From: Colwellia sp. Arc7-635
GTDB lineage: Bacteria; Pseudomonadota; Gammaproteobacteria; Enterobacterales; Alteromonadaceae
Direction: 5' to 3'
DNA: 64,000 nucleotides
Assembly (NCBI RefSeq): GCF_003971255.1
Contig: NZ_CP034660.1
Span: 4,402,001 to 4,466,000, forward strand
A program made the translations under genes and the position numbers. This document shows positions 17,352 to 25,623 of the stretch, piece by piece. Each line of letters starts with the position of its first letter. Within the stretch, counting starts at the first letter, position 1. Below the pieces are notes generated by a model. The model did no database searches, had not been told where the DNA came from, and saw only the letters and a list, made by a program, of their open reading frames with translations.

Positions 17352-17669
17352 ATGGAACTTATGCGTAATATTTTGATTTTTAGTTTTCTTATCAATTTTA
17401 ATTTATTCGCTTTTGAGCTTGTTAAATGCAGTGAGTCAGACATAGAATTCATCTTAAACAAACTGAATACCAGCAAACTAATTAAAGTTAACGAGTCAAA
17501 CGCACAACTAACCTCAAAAAGTCACACTATGTGTAACCTTAATAATCCAATTATTCTGGACGGTTTAGCGTATTCGTTATATAAAAGTAAAAACAATGAG
17601 TTACAGTACATCACTGTTTACAATGGATTAGATGGCTCATCGAAAACATACGGGCCTTTTTTGTGGTAA
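17352..17669 (+). CDS. Hypothetical exported protein of cassette 3
   Basis: The 105-residue product begins with a signal-peptide-like segment (NILIFSFLINFNLFAF). It continues as a small polar domain with two Cys, in VKCSES and TMCNLNN, which could form a disulfide in the periplasm. No family is recognised. The ATG at 17352 is the first inside the cassette; ATG 17361 is also possible. The cassette start GTTATATG is complementary to its own attC core CATATAAC, so the unit is a well-formed cassette. It ends 6 bp before the next attC. Confidence 0.55.
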   Translation: MELMRNILIFSFLINFNLFAFELVKCSESDIEFILNKLNTSKLIKVNESNAQLTSKSHTMCNLNNPIILDGLAYSLYKSKNNELQYITVYNGLDGSSKTYGPFLW

Positions 17670-17675
17670 ATCACA

Positions 17676-17770
17676 TATAACAAGTTGCTCAAACGGACGC
17701 ATAACAGTTGGCTGCGCTTCGTTCCTCGCATTTTAGCCAACTATTTTGCGCCGCTTAGCAAGGCGTTATA
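17676..17770 (+). repeat. attC site of cassette 3 (complete)
   Basis: TATAAC and GTTATA are the outer cores. TTGCTCAAACGG pairs with CCGCTTAGCAA with one extra base. Inner arms are AGTTGGCT and AGCCAACT. At 95 bp it is the best-formed site in the array. Confidence 0.9.
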
Positions 17771-17783
17771 CGTAAAGGAGATT

Positions 17784-18068
17784 ATGCAGATGGAATTGAA
17801 TTCAATAGAAGATGTCAAAGCGCTTACTGAATACCGAAAAATTGAGCAGATTCAAAGTGTCGAGAAAAAAATCCATAAGCTCAGTTTTGTTCCCGCAACT
17901 ATATCTGCAGTATTAATTCTTTGGGCTTTTTGGGCTACTTGGGTTGGTAGTATTTGGTCACCAATGAATATTGTTCTCGTTGCTATAGCAATAGCGAGTG
18001 TTGGTCATGCTAATGTTCAGCGTACTGATTTGTTAAAGCAATTATTTGAGTTAAAGTACGGTAAGTAG
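17784..18068 (+). CDS. Small two-helix membrane protein of cassette 4
   Basis: The 94-residue product has a charged N-terminal helix (EYRKIEQIQSVEKKIHKL), then two adjacent membrane segments (FVPATISAVLILWAFWATWV and MNIVLVAIAIASVGHA) and a short cytoplasmic tail. No family is recognised. AAAGGAG lies 3 bases before the ATG at 17784, a strong ribosome site inside the cassette. Cassette ends are exactly complementary (GTTATACG with CGTATAAC). The small size and membrane hairpin would fit a regulator, holin-like or immunity protein, but nothing in the sequence decides between these. Confidence 0.55.
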   Translation: MQMELNSIEDVKALTEYRKIEQIQSVEKKIHKLSFVPATISAVLILWAFWATWVGSIWSPMNIVLVAIAIASVGHANVQRTDLLKQLFELKYGK

Positions 18069-18074
18069 TTTACG

Positions 18075-18144
18075 TATAACAAGTTGCTCAAACGGACGCT
18101 GATCTTCCTCCGATAAAACAGTTGGCTTTTAATTAGGCGTTATA
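18075..18144 (+). repeat. attC site of cassette 4 (shortened)
   Basis: TATAAC, TTGCTCAAACGG and AGTTGGCT are present, and the site ends in GGCGTTATA. The second inner arm and most of L' are missing, leaving 70 bp instead of 95. Hairpin pairing is poor, so the site is probably weak or inactive. Confidence 0.75.
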
Positions 18145-18149
18145 GTTTT

Positions 18150-18443
18150 CTAGAGTGCGGGGTTAACATCCATACTTTTATGTAATATACGCACTATAAG
18201 GATTTGATTGTCTTTGTGCTCTTTGTAATAAATCACATGACTAGCTTGTGGGTATTTGCTGTAACCTTCTCTAATGTAATCGCAATTCATACCTAACTCG
18301 GGTTCAGAGGCTAACAACTTAAATGTAGTATCTAATACCTTTAGGTAGTCGTTTCGCTGAGATACTCCCCAAGTTATTTGGGTATATTTAGCTATTTTAA
18401 TTAAGTCTGTTTTGGCTTCAGAAGATAATACAAACTTATTCAT
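18150..18443 (-). CDS. parE: ParE/RelE-family toxin of cassette 5
   Basis: The 97-residue product has the ParE fold marks: LSSEAKTDLIKIAKYTQITWG, then LKVLDTTFKLLASEPELGMNCDYIREGY and a final strand VRILHKSMDVNPAL. ParE toxins poison DNA gyrase; related RelE toxins cut mRNA, and the sequence resembles ParE more. It is 3 bp downstream of its antitoxin gene. The pair reads against the cassette direction, as is common for toxin-antitoxin cassettes, which carry their own promoter. Such modules stabilise arrays. Confidence 0.85.
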   Translation of the reverse strand: MNKFVLSSEAKTDLIKIAKYTQITWGVSQRNDYLKVLDTTFKLLASEPELGMNCDYIREGYSKYPQASHVIYYKEHKDNQILIVRILHKSMDVNPAL

Positions 18444-18446
18444 TTC

Positions 18447-18698
18447 TTAACTAGACCTATCATGGTTATCTTTATCTAATTCAGTCAATAAGCTTTCATA
18501 GCTGTATTCGGCAACGCCACTCTGTTCGCCTTGGATTAACATATTACGTAAATTTAAAAGCTTAGCTTCTTGATCTTCCAAGGCTCTTAATCCAGCTCTA
18601 ATAATTTCACTTGCTGAGCCATAGCGACCAGTGCTAAGTTGTTGGTTTATAAACTGATCAAAATGATCGCCTAGTGTTACGCTTGTGTTTTTAGCCAT
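18447..18698 (-). CDS. parD: ParD-family antitoxin of cassette 5
   Basis: The 83-residue ribbon-helix-helix protein starts MAKNTSVTLGDHFDQFINQQ and contains YGSASEIIRAGLRALEDQEAK, the ParD DNA-binding core. A C-terminal acidic tail binds and neutralises the toxin. ATG 18698 is chosen because upstream in-frame starts add a hydrophobic leader that the family lacks. It is first in the operon, before parE, and would repress its own promoter through the palindrome just upstream. Confidence 0.85.
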   Translation of the reverse strand: MAKNTSVTLGDHFDQFINQQLSTGRYGSASEIIRAGLRALEDQEAKLLNLRNMLIQGEQSGVAEYSYESLLTELDKDNHDRSS

Positions 18699-18716
18699 AA
18701 TATAAAACCTCATAAG

Positions 18717-18741
18717 TACCAATATATAATACATTATGGTA
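18717..18741. promoter_or_regulatory. Candidate ParD operator/promoter palindrome
   Basis: A 25-bp imperfect palindrome runs from TACCA to TGGTA with an AT-rich centre, 19 bp upstream of parD. It overlaps the likely -10 region. ParD proteins bind such sites to autoregulate. Confidence 0.5.
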
Positions 18742-18748
18742 TAAAAAA

Positions 18749-18842
18749 TATAACAAGTCACTCCAAAGGACAAATAACAGTTGGTTTTTGCTCCTTCGGC
18801 GCTTATTAGCTAATGTATTCTATGTGGCATTAGTTAGCGTTA
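18749..18842 (+). repeat. attC-like site of cassette 5 (degenerate, array end)
   Basis: It starts TATAACAAGTCACTCCAAAGG, keeps ACAGTTGG, and ends TTAGCGTTA. Pairing between the arms is weak. It is the last cassette-type repeat before normal chromosomal genes resume. Confidence 0.55.
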
Positions 18843-19176
18843 AGATATTAAATTTTAACGACAGCAATGAGCTAAAAACAGCTCCACAAGTGAGCAGAAA
18901 ATTTGGCTAATATTACCCTAAATATGCTCCTGAATTTGCAAAGGCTTAATCTCCGCTTATGCCTATAAGTTGACCTAAAGAATAACCAGTAGCTACCGCC
19001 TAGGAGTCACGATTCAAAAATTCTCATCAGTTGTGAAGCTCCTCAAAAGTGCTAATAACATTAGAGATAGCTACTTTATGGTATGGAGAATTACTTTATA
19101 GATGATTACTTTATAGATTTATAGATGATTACCTTATAAATCATTATCGTACAAATAAAACCCGCGCCATTTTTAT
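18843..19176. other. Intergenic region right of the cassette array
   Basis: No gene is seen. At about 19089-19142 a GATGATTAC(T/C)TTATA word is repeated with an intervening TTATAGAT, a short imperfect tandem repeat. The rest is ordinary AT-rich sequence. Confidence 0.5.
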
Positions 19177-19656
19177 TCAAGCAGAAGCAACTGAACCACG
19201 GCTCAGTTGCTTAACCATATAATATTTACAACCAGTTTTAGGATAGCCTTGCTGTGTCCATTGCACTTGATAACCATGCTTTTCATAGAAAGGCATGGCC
19301 TGAAAATTCAAGGTATCGAGCAAGGCTTTATCACAACCTCGAGCGAGTGCAGCCTGCTCTATTTGGTGTAATATTTTACTGCCTACTTGTTGGCCTCGTA
19401 ACGTTTCGCAGACCCACAAAGTATTAATCATTAGCCAATCACCAAAGGTTCTGCCTGCAGCGCCGGCAATAACAAGCCCATTTTCATCGTTTAACTTCAC
19501 CGCGATAGCTTTACGTTCACTAACTTCCCAGCGCGCCCAATTAAATTCAGCAATTTTTTCATCTAAAAATGCGATCAGCTCGCTATCGGGGTTTTCAATC
19601 ACTTCAATGTTCAACGCTGCATTCCCATCAATTATTTCACCTGTGGTATTGGCCAA
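19177..19656 (-). CDS. GNAT-family N-acetyltransferase
   Basis: The 159-residue product has the GNAT core: LINTLWVCETLRGQQVGSKIL-type motif A (written in the frame as ...WVCETLRGQQVGSKI) binding acetyl-CoA, then LDTLNFQAMPFYEKHGY, the motif B helix. The substrate is unknown. A TTG start at 19656 is used because GGAAGG lies 8 bases upstream; no ATG in frame precedes the conserved part. It lies 23 bp downstream of the TudS/DUF1722 gene on the same strand, so the two are likely one operon. Confidence 0.8.
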   Translation of the reverse strand: MANTTGEIIDGNAALNIEVIENPDSELIAFLDEKIAEFNWARWEVSERKAIAVKLNDENGLVIAGAAGRTFGDWLMINTLWVCETLRGQQVGSKILHQIEQAALARGCDKALLDTLNFQAMPFYEKHGYQVQWTQQGYPKTGCKYYMVKQLSRGSVASA

Positions 19657-19679
19657 TACCCATGCCTTCCGGCATATTG

Positions 19680-20624
19680 CTATAAACTATTTAATAACAT
19701 CAGCTCTTTTGGATGTGGTTTCATATAGTAAGAGTCGGTAATGTACTCGTTCGGGAAACGTCTAAAATGATGACGCAACAAAGTTATTGGTACAATCAAT
19801 GGCAGTAAACCATTACGGTATTGATCAATAATATCAACCAATTCTGCTTTATCATCGGCACTGATATAACTTTTTAAATAGCCTTGAAGATGCTGCAAAG
19901 TATTAACGTGGCCTTTACGACTCGCTCTTAACTTTAATATCACCATCATTTTACTTAAGTATTGCTTCAATACTTCGCCAGGCTCTTGGCCATGTGCTTG
20001 AGCTAACCAGTGACCTAGCTCTTTCGCCAAAGATTGGCTATGGCTCATAAAAATATACTTATGCTGAGCATGAAAACTATTAAGGTTTTTCAATGAAAAT
20101 TCTTCAGCAAACAATGCTTGCCAACGTGCGTAGATGAACACGCGTTGAATGAAGTTTTCTCGTAATATTGCATCACCTAATCGACCTTCTTCTTCAACGG
20201 GTAAATCGGGAAAATTTTCCATTAATTTTTGCGCATAGATGCCAACACCTATACGATCCGGCATATCACCTTTATATAATCGTACACGCTCCATACCGCA
20301 ACTAGGTGAGTCTTTCTTTAATATGTAACCACTGAGGCTTTGTTGCCACGACTGTTGCGCCTGAGCACAATCTTTGAGTCGTTCGGTGACATCTAAATCT
20401 GGATTTTTTGAACCGACACAATGCACTTTTTCATCTAGCAGCACTAATCGAATGGTTTCACGCGGAATACCCAGACCAATATCGACCTCTGGGCAAAAAG
20501 GAATAAAATCAAAATACTCGCTGAGGGTATTACTAATATAAGAATTATTCTTATGCCCAGAGTCGAATCGCACTTTATGACCTAATAAACAGCTACTAAT
20601 GCCTATTGATATCTTGTTATTCAT
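19680..20624 (-). CDS. TudS-like (DUF523) and DUF1722 two-domain protein
   Basis: The 314-residue product has an N-terminal DUF523 domain (GISSCLLGHKVRFDSGHK, FCPEVDIGLGIPRETIRLV, KKDSPSCGMERVRLY), with three conserved Cys expected to hold a [4Fe-4S] cluster as in thiouracil desulfurase TudS. A C-terminal DUF1722 domain (YbgA-like) contains FMSHSQSLAKELG and ends YYMKPHPKEL. In many gammaproteobacteria this protein is encoded beside photolyase or stress genes. Desulfidation of thiolated bases is a reasonable guess for the first domain; the second has no known role. Confidence 0.85.
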   Translation of the reverse strand: MNNKISIGISSCLLGHKVRFDSGHKNNSYISNTLSEYFDFIPFCPEVDIGLGIPRETIRLVLLDEKVHCVGSKNPDLDVTERLKDCAQAQQSWQQSLSGYILKKDSPSCGMERVRLYKGDMPDRIGVGIYAQKLMENFPDLPVEEEGRLGDAILRENFIQRVFIYARWQALFAEEFSLKNLNSFHAQHKYIFMSHSQSLAKELGHWLAQAHGQEPGEVLKQYLSKMMVILKLRASRKGHVNTLQHLQGYLKSYISADDKAELVDIIDQYRNGLLPLIVPITLLRHHFRRFPNEYITDSYYMKPHPKELMLLNSL

Positions 20625-20782
20625 ACTCTTTCCCTAATGACTGATTTTGTTTTATCTCTTGATCTCAGTATAACCAAAAGTGCCATTAAGGTAGTAATTT
20701 AAATAGTATTTTAGAGAAGTTAATCCCTACTTTCATACCTTGCTTTCCACTCAATAAAATTTGAGGTACTCGGTATGAACAT

Positions 20783-20809
20783 AAAAAAACCCGGATAAAT
20801 CCGGGTTTT
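20783..20809 (-). terminator. Terminator of the amidohydrolase gene
   Basis: AAAACCCGGAT and ATCCGGGTTTT form an 11-bp stem with an AA loop. Read on the minus strand it is followed by a T run. It lies 25 bp after the stop at 20834. Confidence 0.88.
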
Positions 20810-20833
20810 GTTTAAATAAACGTTCAATAAAGC

Positions 20834-23800
20834 CTATTTTTCAAAATAGAATTTATCGCGTTTATTATCGTAATTACCGACTTCATTCATGGTTTCGGCG
20901 TTATACAAACGGCCATTAATCATAGTGTAAGTAACTCGGTCAGATAAACGAATATTTTCGCTTACATCACCGTCAATCACTAAAATATCAGCAAGCTTTC
21001 CGACTTTTAATGAACCTAACTGGCTGTCTAGTCCTAAGGTATGCGCAGAAGACATGGTTGCTGTGCGAATAGCTTCCAATGGCGACATGCCACCTTGCGC
21101 CATCATCCACATTTCCCAATGCATCGCTAAACCTTCACGTTGGCCGTGACCACCAGCGTTAACCACAACACCTAAGTCTTGTAGCTCTTTTGCGACTTTA
21201 GCAACATTGAGATGGTTGTAATGATTATGTGGCGCTTTAGTACGACGCATTGAACGCGGGTCTAAAAACTCACTTGGGACATACTTACTCAAACGCGGGT
21301 GCTTCCAAACATCGGTAGTGTCATACCAAAAGTGTTCACCTGAAATACCGCCGTAAGCTACACCCATTGTTGGTGTGTAAGCCATTTCAGATTGTGACCA
21401 TAATTGCTTAATGTCATCATAAATTTTCGCAGTTGAAATGGAATGCTCTAACGTTGTATGACCATCAATAATCATAGATAAGTTATGTTGCAGTAATGAA
21501 CCACCTTCTGGCACCACTAATATTTCGGCTTCGCGCGCAGCTTGTATCATCTGTTGACGTTGATTACGACGCGGTTGGTTATAGCTTTTAACACTAAACA
21601 CGCCGGCTTTTTTCAAACGTTCAATATGGAATTTAGCATCGTCTAAGCTATCGACATGCGAGGTGTAACCCGCAACTGTAGCACCGTATAAAATACTACC
21701 GGTTGAGAATAATCTCGGCGCAACAATATCACCGGCTTTTTGCATTTCGCTAGCAGCAAAAAATTCAGTGGTATCATTCGATGGATCGTGAATAGTGGTT
21801 ACCCCGAGCGATAAGCCAGCATAATTTTTCCAGTTTTGCTGTGGAATAATTTCATTGCTGCCTTGTGGGCCATGAGCATGGGCATCAATTAAGCCCGGCA
21901 TAATTGATTTGCCAGTAACGTCAATCACCTTAGCATTGGACGGAATATCCACTTGTCCTTGCTGACCAACAGCAATAATTTTATTGCCTTCAACCACAAC
22001 TACGCCATTTTCAATGACTTGATCACCTTCCATGGTAATAACTTTACCACCAACAAAAGCAACGCGGCCTGAAGGCTTATCGGTTTTCTCTTTATAGCCT
22101 AAGTAGGTTTGAAGCGGCGCAGATATTGACGCGTCTTTTGCCTGCTCTGCACTGCTATCAGCATCAGCATCAGCTTTAGCAACAACCTTTTTCTCTGTTA
22201 TATCAAATAAACCACTGACACTCGCTTGATAAAGATCAGGGCCTAAACTCCAATACAGTTCATTAGAGTCGCCATTCCAGTTAATACCTTCGCCGGCACG
22301 TACTGATAATTTTTTCACTGGTAGGTTTTTCGCTGAAGGGCCAATATCGATCACATCGCCACGTTCAACAAACGGTGTAACAAAGACTTTAAAGCGCTCT
22401 GCAAACGCTAAATATTTACCATCAGGTGAGACTTTATATTCAGTAGCAAACTTGCCTTGATAAAGCGCTTGTTCTTTATCAGCTATTGATGAGTTATCTA
22501 AACTAATTTTCATTAGTTGTGGCGTTTCACCATTACGTAAAACGTAAATACGATCGTTTTTAGCACCAAAATGCGGTAATTCGCCTGACTCAGTTACCAG
22601 TTTTGCACTACCATTCTTAACCTTAGTGGTATAAATACCAGGATTTAAACCCCACGTTGGATCGGTAATATAGCCGCCTGAAGCTTTACGATATACCACG
22701 GTTTTACCGTCTGGTGAAAAGCTAGGCTCAACATATTTACCGGGTTCGTTGGTCACTACACGACTTTTACCGCCACGAGTAGAAACAATGCGAATTTCGC
22801 CAAGTTTTTGATCATCCCAAGTACTGTAAACTACGTATTTGCCATCACGAGAAAAGCTAGGGTTCAATTCAAAATGAGATTTTTGTTTCGTTAAGCGTTT
22901 AGCTTTACCTTTTACTTTACCGTCAGCAATGGTGCGTACATAAATATGGCCCATTGATTCGTAAACCACTTTTCGACCGTCTGGTGATACTTCGACATCA
23001 CGCAACATTTTCACATCAAAGTTATCTTGGTCTACATCTTGTTGAAAGCGCAACGCGGTTTGGATTTTCTTCTCGGTTTTCACATGAAAAGGGATTATCG
23101 AGGTTTTTTTACTTTCAAGGTCGAGTTTATTGATTTGACCACCCGACCAGAACACCATGCCTTCGCTGTTTGGCAACCAAGCCATATTCGGATAAACACC
23201 ATGAATTGCCCAAGTTTCTTGCATATCTCGGTCTAAGTTTTCAAAAACTAGGGTTTCTTTACCGCTTTTTAGATCATACAAGTATAAATTTGACTGGAAG
23301 TCATCACGACTAATATAGGCTAAGAACTTACCATCTGGCGACGGCACAGGTCGTATAGCACCACCCTTACCTGAAACAACGACTTTAATGTCACCGGTAG
23401 CAAGCTCAAGACGTTTAATTTTATAAATGCCTTTTTCAGAATCTTTACTGTAGTGGAAGGTTTTACCCGGCGTTGCATCTTGTGAGAAATAAACATATTT
23501 TCCGTCATGCGAAAACGCCGGTTCGCCTAAATCTTTTTGCTCATTAGGACGCTTGGTTAACATCACACCATTGCCACCACTTTTGTGGTACATCCATACT
23601 TCGCCAGCACCTAAAGAGCGAGAACCAGTAAAATGCTTACGACCCACAATATAATTACCGTCAGGTGACCATGCTGGGCTATTTAATAAACGAAAAGTTT
23701 CACTACTTACCGCTTTACCTGCACTACCATCCGCTTTCATAATCCATAGGTTATCACCACCATCTTCATCAGACGTAAAAGCAATATACTTACCATCAGG

Positions 23801-24115
23801 GCTAAAGCGTGGTTGCATTTGCCAAGCGATATCAGTCATTAAGGCTTTGGCTTCACCACCTTCAATCGGAAGTGTGTAAATATCTCCCAACAAATCAAAT
23901 ACTAAGGTTTTACCATCAGGGCTAAGATCAACATTCATCCAAGTACCTTGGCGAACATCAATTTTTGCGCTAGTAAATTCGCCTTGCGGATTATTTACCG
24001 ACCATTTTTCAGTTTTGCTTGCCTCTGGTGTTTCAGCAAAGGTAGATTGTGTTGTCCCTAATACGAGTGCAACACTCAAAGCAAGTGAGGAGATTTTAGA
24101 CCTAAGTTTAGACAT
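20834..24115 (-). CDS. TolB-propeller / amidohydrolase fusion protein, exported
   Basis: The 1093-residue protein has a signal peptide (ending STFAE), then about 600 residues of repeated PD40/TolB blades with the phrase SPDGK or SPDGR seen many times. The C-terminal part (from about 680) is an amidohydrolase: VIDVTGKSIMPGLIDAHAHG with the metal-binding HxH, later TLEHSIS, and NAGGHGQREGLAMHWE, then the closing LGSLKVGKLADILVIDGD. It probably acts in the periplasm on a cyclic amide or peptide-like compound; some relatives are called prolidase or imidazolonepropionase-like. The propeller likely binds substrate or partners. It is a known fusion type, common in marine Gammaproteobacteria. Confidence 0.85.
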   Translation of the reverse strand: MSKLRSKISSLALSVALVLGTTQSTFAETPEASKTEKWSVNNPQGEFTSAKIDVRQGTWMNVDLSPDGKTLVFDLLGDIYTLPIEGGEAKALMTDIAWQMQPRFSPDGKYIAFTSDEDGGDNLWIMKADGSAGKAVSSETFRLLNSPAWSPDGNYIVGRKHFTGSRSLGAGEVWMYHKSGGNGVMLTKRPNEQKDLGEPAFSHDGKYVYFSQDATPGKTFHYSKDSEKGIYKIKRLELATGDIKVVVSGKGGAIRPVPSPDGKFLAYISRDDFQSNLYLYDLKSGKETLVFENLDRDMQETWAIHGVYPNMAWLPNSEGMVFWSGGQINKLDLESKKTSIIPFHVKTEKKIQTALRFQQDVDQDNFDVKMLRDVEVSPDGRKVVYESMGHIYVRTIADGKVKGKAKRLTKQKSHFELNPSFSRDGKYVVYSTWDDQKLGEIRIVSTRGGKSRVVTNEPGKYVEPSFSPDGKTVVYRKASGGYITDPTWGLNPGIYTTKVKNGSAKLVTESGELPHFGAKNDRIYVLRNGETPQLMKISLDNSSIADKEQALYQGKFATEYKVSPDGKYLAFAERFKVFVTPFVERGDVIDIGPSAKNLPVKKLSVRAGEGINWNGDSNELYWSLGPDLYQASVSGLFDITEKKVVAKADADADSSAEQAKDASISAPLQTYLGYKEKTDKPSGRVAFVGGKVITMEGDQVIENGVVVVEGNKIIAVGQQGQVDIPSNAKVIDVTGKSIMPGLIDAHAHGPQGSNEIIPQQNWKNYAGLSLGVTTIHDPSNDTTEFFAASEMQKAGDIVAPRLFSTGSILYGATVAGYTSHVDSLDDAKFHIERLKKAGVFSVKSYNQPRRNQRQQMIQAAREAEILVVPEGGSLLQHNLSMIIDGHTTLEHSISTAKIYDDIKQLWSQSEMAYTPTMGVAYGGISGEHFWYDTTDVWKHPRLSKYVPSEFLDPRSMRRTKAPHNHYNHLNVAKVAKELQDLGVVVNAGGHGQREGLAMHWEMWMMAQGGMSPLEAIRTATMSSAHTLGLDSQLGSLKVGKLADILVIDGDVSENIRLSDRVTYTMINGRLYNAETMNEVGNYDNKRDKFYFEK

Positions 24116-24402
24116 TATATTTAACCTAATCAGCTATATAATATCCATTGAATGGATAACGGCTCAGCAAGTATTCCGTTATTTCAACAGATATAAATTA
24201 TTGTTATACCTGCTACTACAACACATCAGCCTGAAAAACTTAAGCCTAATGCGACAAATGGCGACTATTCACCGTTCAGCTTCAATTGTTAATACCTTGT
24301 AAATATTAAAAAATAATACTTAAAAATGAGTTAAAAAATAGACAATCATTTATTTTTCAGTATGGTAGATAACACAAATAACAAAAACAAGGATGAATTT
24401 TT

Positions 24403-24696
24403 ATGGAAAGATTAAAAGAAGCGCAAGCAAATTTAATAACTACCTATTCACTTTACAATGCAGCCAGTGAAAAAAAATTACCCGATATTGATGTAGATGA
24501 TAGCGAGACCTTGAAAAAATTATTAGGCGTCATTCAAAATCGTGAAGCGATTGCTTACGTGCAAAAAATCAAAAAGAGCATTCCTACAGAGGTCACTGAA
24601 CTAAAACGTTTACTTGCCGATGTTCTGTTGTTACTTGACGGCGTTGATATCAAAATTCTCAAGGCAAAAAATAAAGTACCAGCAAACGCTGATTAA
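24403..24696 (+). CDS. Hypothetical protein
   Basis: The 97-residue, helical, charged product (ERLKEAQANLITTYSLYNAA; later EVTELKRLLADVLLLLDGVD) has no signal peptide or Cys. No family is recognised. AAGGATG is placed 8 bases before the ATG, and the gene lies between the divergent amidohydrolase and the convergent ubiX gene. Helical repeats suggest a small coiled-coil protein. It is probably real because of its ribosome site and the normal codon use. Confidence 0.5.
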   Translation: MERLKEAQANLITTYSLYNAASEKKLPDIDVDDSETLKKLLGVIQNREAIAYVQKIKKSIPTEVTELKRLLADVLLLLDGVDIKILKAKNKVPANAD

Positions 24697-24772
24697 AAAA
24701 TGCTCGTCGTTGGCACCTGCTAGATAAAGATTAATAAGTTTTTGATGACTGATTAATCTTTATTTAATACTT

Positions 24773-24804
24773 ATTGATAGGACTTACTAATACGTCCTAT
24801 CAAT
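24773..24804. terminator. Hairpin between convergent genes
   Basis: ATTGATAGGAC and GTCCTATCAAT form an 11-bp perfect stem with a 10-base loop, between the hypothetical gene and ubiX. No clear T run follows on either strand. Confidence 0.45.
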
Positions 24805-24818
24805 CAGCAGTTGCGTCG

Positions 24819-25493
24819 CTAGTTGGTTTTATTTCCCTTATTTGGAAATGCTTGATAACCCCAGCGCGGCATAATGGTTTGCGCGATATTTAAATGATCG
24901 AGTAAACGCCCGACCATAAAATCAATCAGATCATTGATCGACTCAGGTTGATGATAAAAACCCGGTGCTGCCGGCATAATAGTAACGCCAATTTGCGAGA
25001 GCGACAGCATGTTCTGCAAGTGAATAGTTGAAAATGGTGTTTCACGCGGCACTAAAATTAATTGCCCTCGCTCTTTAATCACCACATCAGCCGCACGCTC
25101 AATTAAATTATCACTCATACCCTGGCTAATAGCCGCCAACGTACCGGTAGAACATGGACAAACCACCATAGTTTTTGGCGCTGCTGAGCCTGATGCAACA
25201 GGAGAAAACCACTGTTCTTTACCAAAAACGATAATTTGTTCCGGCTTAGCATTGAAGTGTTCGGTAAAAAATTGACTGGCAGCATCGGGTGAGCTTGGTA
25301 ACTTCAAACCGACTTCAGTATCAAACACCACACGAGCAGCACTCGAGCACAATAAATACACTTGGTAATTGGCAGCCACTAAGCACTCTAATAACCGCAG
25401 CGCGTAAGCCGAGCCAGAAGCACCGGTGATCGCTAAGGTTATTTTTTTCTCAAACTCACTGCTGTTATTAATTTTTGTTGCTTGATTTTGCAC
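24819..25493 (-). CDS. ubiX: Flavin prenyltransferase UbiX
   Basis: UbiX makes prenylated FMN, the cofactor of the decarboxylase UbiD in ubiquinone synthesis. The 224-residue product has [19 protein letters not shown] at the FMN site, [28 protein letters not shown], the [20 protein letters not shown] motif that binds the prenyl phosphate, and [11 protein letters not shown]. The length is slightly above the usual 190-210 because of an N-terminal tail of about 15 residues. It lies 130 bp after mpl on the same strand, an order shared with many gammaproteobacteria. Confidence 0.95.
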   Translation of the reverse strand: MQNQATKINNSSEFEKKITLAITGASGSAYALRLLECLVAANYQVYLLCSSAARVVFDTEVGLKLPSSPDAASQFFTEHFNAKPEQIIVFGKEQWFSPVASGSAAPKTMVVCPCSTGTLAAISQGMSDNLIERAADVVIKERGQLILVPRETPFSTIHLQNMLSLSQIGVTIMPAAPGFYHQPESINDLIDFMVGRLLDHLNIAQTIMPRWGYQAFPNKGNKTN

Positions 25494-25623
25494 ACGTACA
25501 CCTTAATGAATGAAGCCAAACTTACTTTTACTGTCTATATTATACTGGTTGCACCAACAAATTGATCACCCGCTTAACGCTTTGGCTAACCCACAAGGCC
25601 TTAAAGCAGATCGCTAGGTAGTT

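Noticed and set aside
24015-24302. 95-residue plus-strand frame over the amidohydrolase start
   Set aside because: Antisense to the signal peptide and leader of the 1093-residue protein; no ribosome site or family.
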